8,403 nt of DNA from NCBI GenBank assembly GCA_021844645.1, contig JAKBTA010000060.1:1-8403 (forward strand), given 5' to 3'. The notes under the pieces were generated by a model. It was given only the letters and a program-made list of their open reading frames with translations. It ran no database searches and was not told the origin of the DNA. Below, piece by piece: positions 6,319 through 8,403 of the stretch. Position 1 is the stretch's first letter. The number at the start of each line of letters is the position of its first letter. A program made the position numbers and the translations under genes. The stretch comes from Nitrospirota bacterium (lineage in GTDB: Bacteria; Nitrospirota_A; Leptospirillia; Leptospirillales; Leptospirillaceae).

Positions 6319-6354
6319 AAAGGGGCCACCTCCGAATGGGGGTGGCCCCTTTTT
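6319..6354 (+). terminator. Intrinsic terminator after ppsA
   Basis: A perfect 12-bp stem (AAAGGGGCCACC at 6319-6330 and GGTGGCCCCTTT at 6341-6352) can extend by one T-G wobble and two C-G pairs to a GAAT tetraloop. It is followed by more T, giving six T in a row on the plus strand. It begins 33 bases after the ppsA stop. On the minus strand only three T follow the stem, so it would work less well for the convergent der gene, whose stop is about 50 bases away. Confidence 0.92.
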
Positions 6355-6404
6355 GATTGGAAACCTTATGGACTGTCAGGACGGGTTTTTCAGAGTTTTG
6401 TCTG

Positions 6405-7808
6405 TCAATTTTCTTCGTCGCGTCCCTCATTTTTGGATTGGACCCGGATGGAGAAGGGGACTCCGGTAAACGGATAGGTTTCCCGGATTTTTCGCGAGAT
6501 GAACTGGCGATATTGCATGGAGATCCCTTCCGGCCGGTTTGCAAACATGACAAAGACTGAAGGGGCCACCTGAATCTGGGTCGTGTAGAAAACCCTGACA
6601 GGGTAGTTTTTCAGTCTCGGAGGGGGTGTCATCGCCATCAATGGACCAATAATCGCATTCAGTTTGGCGGTGGGAATCCGCTCATAGTACCACTTCCGGA
6701 CCAGGTCAATTTGGGTAAAAAGCTTTTGGATATGAAGCCCTGTCAGCCCGGAGCAGGAAGACATGGGTGCAAATGCGAGAAAAGGGTATTTTTCCCGAAT
6801 CTCCGCAAATCCCTTGGCTTTTCCTTCCGTTTGCCCACCTTTCAGGAGATCCCACTTGTTCCATGCGAGGATCAGCCCGCGGCGCTTGTCGATGACCTCC
6901 CTGATGATCCTGAGATCTCCATCCGTGAGCCCGTCTTCCGCAGACAGGAGCACGATCGATATTTCGGAGTTGATGATGGCCTGTTCGGTCCTGATCTGGG
7001 CATAAAGCTCCGATGCTTCTGCAACCTTGCCCCTTTTTCTGAGTCCTGCGGTATCGATCAGGTGATAATCCTTTTCTCCCCAGTGGACAAGCGTGTCGAT
7101 TGCATCTCTGGTTGTTCCGGGGATAGGGCTGGTGACGAGTCGCTCCGAACCCAGGATGCGGTTGACCAGTGTGGATTTTCCAACATTTGGTCGCCCGACG
7201 ATTGCAACTCTGGCAGGAGCCAGCTGCCGTCTGGCGATCCATTTTCTGGCATCTTCTCCCTCTTCTTCCGTGAAGCGGATGGGAACATCGAGGGTTTCTT
7301 CCGCTTCTTCCGTCATGAGGGGGATGAAAGGGGTCAGGACTTCATTGATGTTGCGTCCATGGGCTGCAGAGATCCCGATGAGCGGGGAGACTCCATGCTG
7401 GTAAAAATCCATCAGCCTGGCTTCTGCGTTGACTCCGTCGATTTTGTTCACGACAAAAACCGCAGGTTTCCCGCTGGCTCTTACAAAATCGATGACATCC
7501 TGATCGATGGGGTTGTAGCCTTCAATGCCGTCCATTGTGTAGATCAGGGCATCGGCTTCTTCCAGCGCGAAAAGGGCCTGTTTCTGGATAGCTGCACCAA
7601 GGGGATGGTCATCGCGGAAGACGATTCCACCAGTGTCAACAAGGCGAAAGTGATATCGGCCGTGTGTGCCTCGTCCGTAATGACGGTCGCGGGTCACTCC
7701 GGGACGGTCTTCGACAATGGCTTCCCGGTTTCCCAGAAGTCGGTTGAACAGAGTGGACTTTCCGACATTGGGGCGTCCCAATATCGCTATGAGCGGTGGC
7801 AGGGCCAA
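6405..7808 (-). CDS. der: Ribosome biogenesis GTPase Der (EngA)
   Basis: This 467-residue protein has two tandem GTPase domains and a C-terminal KH-like domain, the hallmark of Der, which acts in maturation of the 50S ribosomal subunit. Domain 1 shows GRPNVGKS (11-18), the switch-I threonine in GVTRDR (37-42), DTGG (58-61) and NKID (121-124). Domain 2 shows GRPNVGKS (205-212), PGTTRDAID (230-238), DTAGLRKRGK (252-261) and NKWD (317-320). An acidic linker (about 165-187) joins them. The KH-like domain spans roughly 375-460, and the tail is charged (KNEGRDEEN). Length is normal for the family. The start is TTG at 7808-7806, supported by a complete AGGAGG five bases upstream and by the protein beginning right at the first G-domain strand. 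The gene is convergent with ppsA, and a small membrane-protein gene lies 142 bases upstream on the same strand. Confidence 0.97.
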   Translation of the reverse strand: MALPPLIAILGRPNVGKSTLFNRLLGNREAIVEDRPGVTRDRHYGRGTHGRYHFRLVDTGGIVFRDDHPLGAAIQKQALFALEEADALIYTMDGIEGYNPIDQDVIDFVRASGKPAVFVVNKIDGVNAEARLMDFYQHGVSPLIGISAAHGRNINEVLTPFIPLMTEEAEETLDVPIRFTEEEGEDARKWIARRQLAPARVAIVGRPNVGKSTLVNRILGSERLVTSPIPGTTRDAIDTLVHWGEKDYHLIDTAGLRKRGKVAEASELYAQIRTEQAIINSEISIVLLSAEDGLTDGDLRIIREVIDKRRGLILAWNKWDLLKGGQTEGKAKGFAEIREKYPFLAFAPMSSCSGLTGLHIQKLFTQIDLVRKWYYERIPTAKLNAIIGPLMAMTPPPRLKNYPVRVFYTTQIQVAPSVFVMFANRPEGISMQYRQFISRKIRETYPFTGVPFSIRVQSKNEGRDEEN

Positions 7809-7819
7809 CGAAACCTCCT
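7806..7819 (-). promoter_or_regulatory. Strong ribosome binding site deciding the TTG start of der
   Basis: The minus strand carries AGGAGG (7819-7814), five bases, then TTG (7808-7806). The full Shine-Dalgarno at ideal spacing fixes the unusual start codon; no in-frame ATG or GTG near it keeps the first G-domain intact. Confidence 0.85.
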
Positions 7820-7927
7820 AAACAGGTGGGCATGGATATTCACAGCGGCCAAAAGGAAAAACGAGAATTCCCTCTTTGATCATGGCTGTGCCGGGAGTTC
7901 TGGATCCGGGTTTTATCCACAAGATGG

Positions 7928-7951
7928 AAAAAGAATCCTTCCCGGAAGGAT
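7928..7951 (-). terminator. Possible weak intrinsic terminator after the small membrane-protein gene
   Basis: On the minus strand an inverted repeat ATCCTT...AAGGAT (7951-7946 and 7940-7935) with a five-base loop CCGGG overlaps the stop codon and is followed by TCTTTTT. The stem is short, so this may only attenuate transcription into der. Confidence 0.4.
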
Positions 7952-8133
7952 CAATCCTTTTTGAAAAGGCGAGGTTTTTCGGTATATACGGGAGGAGGCT
8001 CTTTTCGAATGAATCGCTGGTAGATCCATTGGAAAAAAATAACAAGAATTCCCCCGGCCATGACGACCAGAAGGCCGTAGACCAGAAAGACACTCATATG
8101 GGAGAGGCGATTGTATTCTTCTTGTCCTGACAT
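7951..8133 (-). CDS. Small single-pass membrane protein, 60 aa, unknown function
   Basis: The frame has ATG at 8133-8131 and a TGA stop. The start is chosen because AAGGAAAGGA lies just upstream; an in-frame GTG at 8151 would add six residues (MRRKGP) but overlaps that ribosome binding site. After a polar N-terminus (SGQEEYNRLSH) there is one hydrophobic helix of about 22 residues (VFLVYGLLVVMAGGILVIFF), then a basic and proline-containing tail (QRFIRKEPPPVY, ending in lysines). By the positive-inside rule the C-terminus would face the cytoplasm. The architecture resembles small accessory subunits of respiratory complexes such as CcoQ/FixQ, but no diagnostic motif is visible, so this is speculation. 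It is divergent from another membrane-protein gene starting at 8225 and lies upstream of der on the same strand. Two other frames across the region (plus 7876-8130, minus 7818-8093) lack ribosome binding sites and look less natural. Confidence 0.65.
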   Translation of the reverse strand: MSGQEEYNRLSHMSVFLVYGLLVVMAGGILVIFFQWIYQRFIRKEPPPVYTEKPRLFKKD

Positions 8134-8184
8134 GGGTCCTTTCCTTCGCACTGATTCTCCCTTAAACTATCACTGTGGCTACTA

Positions 8185-8194
8185 GATTGCAATC
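8185..8194. promoter_or_regulatory. 10-bp palindrome between divergent membrane-protein genes
   Basis: GATTGCAATC is a perfect palindrome in the 91-base gap between the 60-aa gene (minus) and the gene starting at 8225 (plus). It could be an operator, but at 10 bp chance occurrence is quite possible. I could not identify a convincing -10/-35 pair for either gene in this gap. Confidence 0.25.
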
Positions 8195-8224
8195 AATAGA
8201 GAGACTGACGGCAGGAGGATCATC

Positions 8225-8403
8225 TTGACACTCCCGCCATCCAAAGGCTCCTCTGGGCTGTCGGAAGGGTCCGCTCGGGAGGGCCGTTTGGGATTTATGG
8301 ACAATTTCTGGAACTGGTTTGGGGATTCGGCCAACGCATCGAGCTGGTACTTTGGTGGTCTTCTGGCTCTTTCCGGGCTACCGTTCCTTCTGTGGAACGT
8401 GTT
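8225..8403 (+). CDS. N-terminus of an unrecognised membrane protein (3' end outside window)
   Basis: An open frame of 59 complete codons runs to the window edge with no stop. The preferred start is TTG at 8225, since AGGAGG (8213-8218) lies six bases upstream. An in-frame ATG at 8297 is the alternative; it has no good ribosome binding site but would remove a 24-residue polar, Gly/Ser-rich leader. After it comes MDNFWNWFGDSANASS and then a hydrophobic stretch (WYFGGLLALSGLPFLLWNV) that is probably the first transmembrane helix. The family cannot be told from this fragment. It is divergent from the gene of a 60-aa single-helix membrane protein, so the two may share regulation. Confidence 0.6.
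   Translation, partial: MTLPPSKGSSGLSEGSAREGRLGFMDNFWNWFGDSANASSWYFGGLLALSGLPFLLWNV

Noticed and set aside
6711..7964. Plus-strand open frame of 417 codons opposite der and its upstream region
   Set aside because: It lies almost wholly antisense to der, which has complete two-domain GTPase motifs. It has no good ribosome binding site and no recognisable domain; it is a codon-bias shadow.
7818..8093. Minus-strand frame of 91 codons overlapping the 60-aa gene and ending in the der ribosome binding site
   Set aside because: There is no ribosome binding site at its start, and it overlaps a frame with a clear one and a natural membrane helix. Its end overlapping the der AGGAGG is suggestive of coupling but unsupported.
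7876..8130. Plus-strand frame of 84 codons opposite the 60-aa gene
   Set aside because: No ribosome binding site, no recognisable features, and it is antisense to the better-supported frame.

Overview
The window reads as an ordinary chromosomal segment of a Gram-negative-type bacterium with close to balanced base composition (by eye). The gene set (an LpxH-like phosphoesterase, a glycolipid-type glycosyltransferase, PEP synthase, Der GTPase and a sigma-54 activator) and the general sequence character resemble Leptospirillum-like Nitrospirota. That taxonomic guess is inference from memory, not from a search. There is no sign of a mobile element, CRISPR array, rRNA or tRNA.

Layout from left to right. 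(1) Positions 1-1613, plus strand: the 3' part of a MurG/MGDG-synthase-like GT28 glycosyltransferase, then, 18 bases later, an LpxH-like metallophosphoesterase. This is probably a two-gene envelope-lipid operon. (2) Positions 1704-3710: a divergent pair. On the minus strand lies an unrecognised exported protein of 223 aa. On the plus strand lies a 314-aa sigma-54 enhancer-binding protein made only of an AAA+ domain and a Fis-type HTH, as in PspF. The 390-base gap between them holds a near-perfect -24/-12 sigma-54 promoter pointing at the exported protein, a perfect 14-bp palindrome about 88 bases upstream of the predicted start point, and a sigma-70-like promoter overlapping that palindrome. 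(3) Positions 3767-6354, plus strand: a candidate promoter, a complete PEP synthase gene (ppsA) and a strong intrinsic terminator. (4) Positions 6405-8133, minus strand: der (TTG start behind a full AGGAGG) and, upstream of it, a gene for a 60-aa one-helix membrane protein. (5) From 8225, plus strand: the 5' end of an unrecognised membrane protein gene running off the window, also with a TTG start behind a full AGGAGG.

The most interesting part is region 2. The sequence suggests a self-contained regulatory module: a sensor-less sigma-54 activator divergent from its likely single target, an exported protein of unknown function. The remaining genes are conserved housekeeping or envelope functions.
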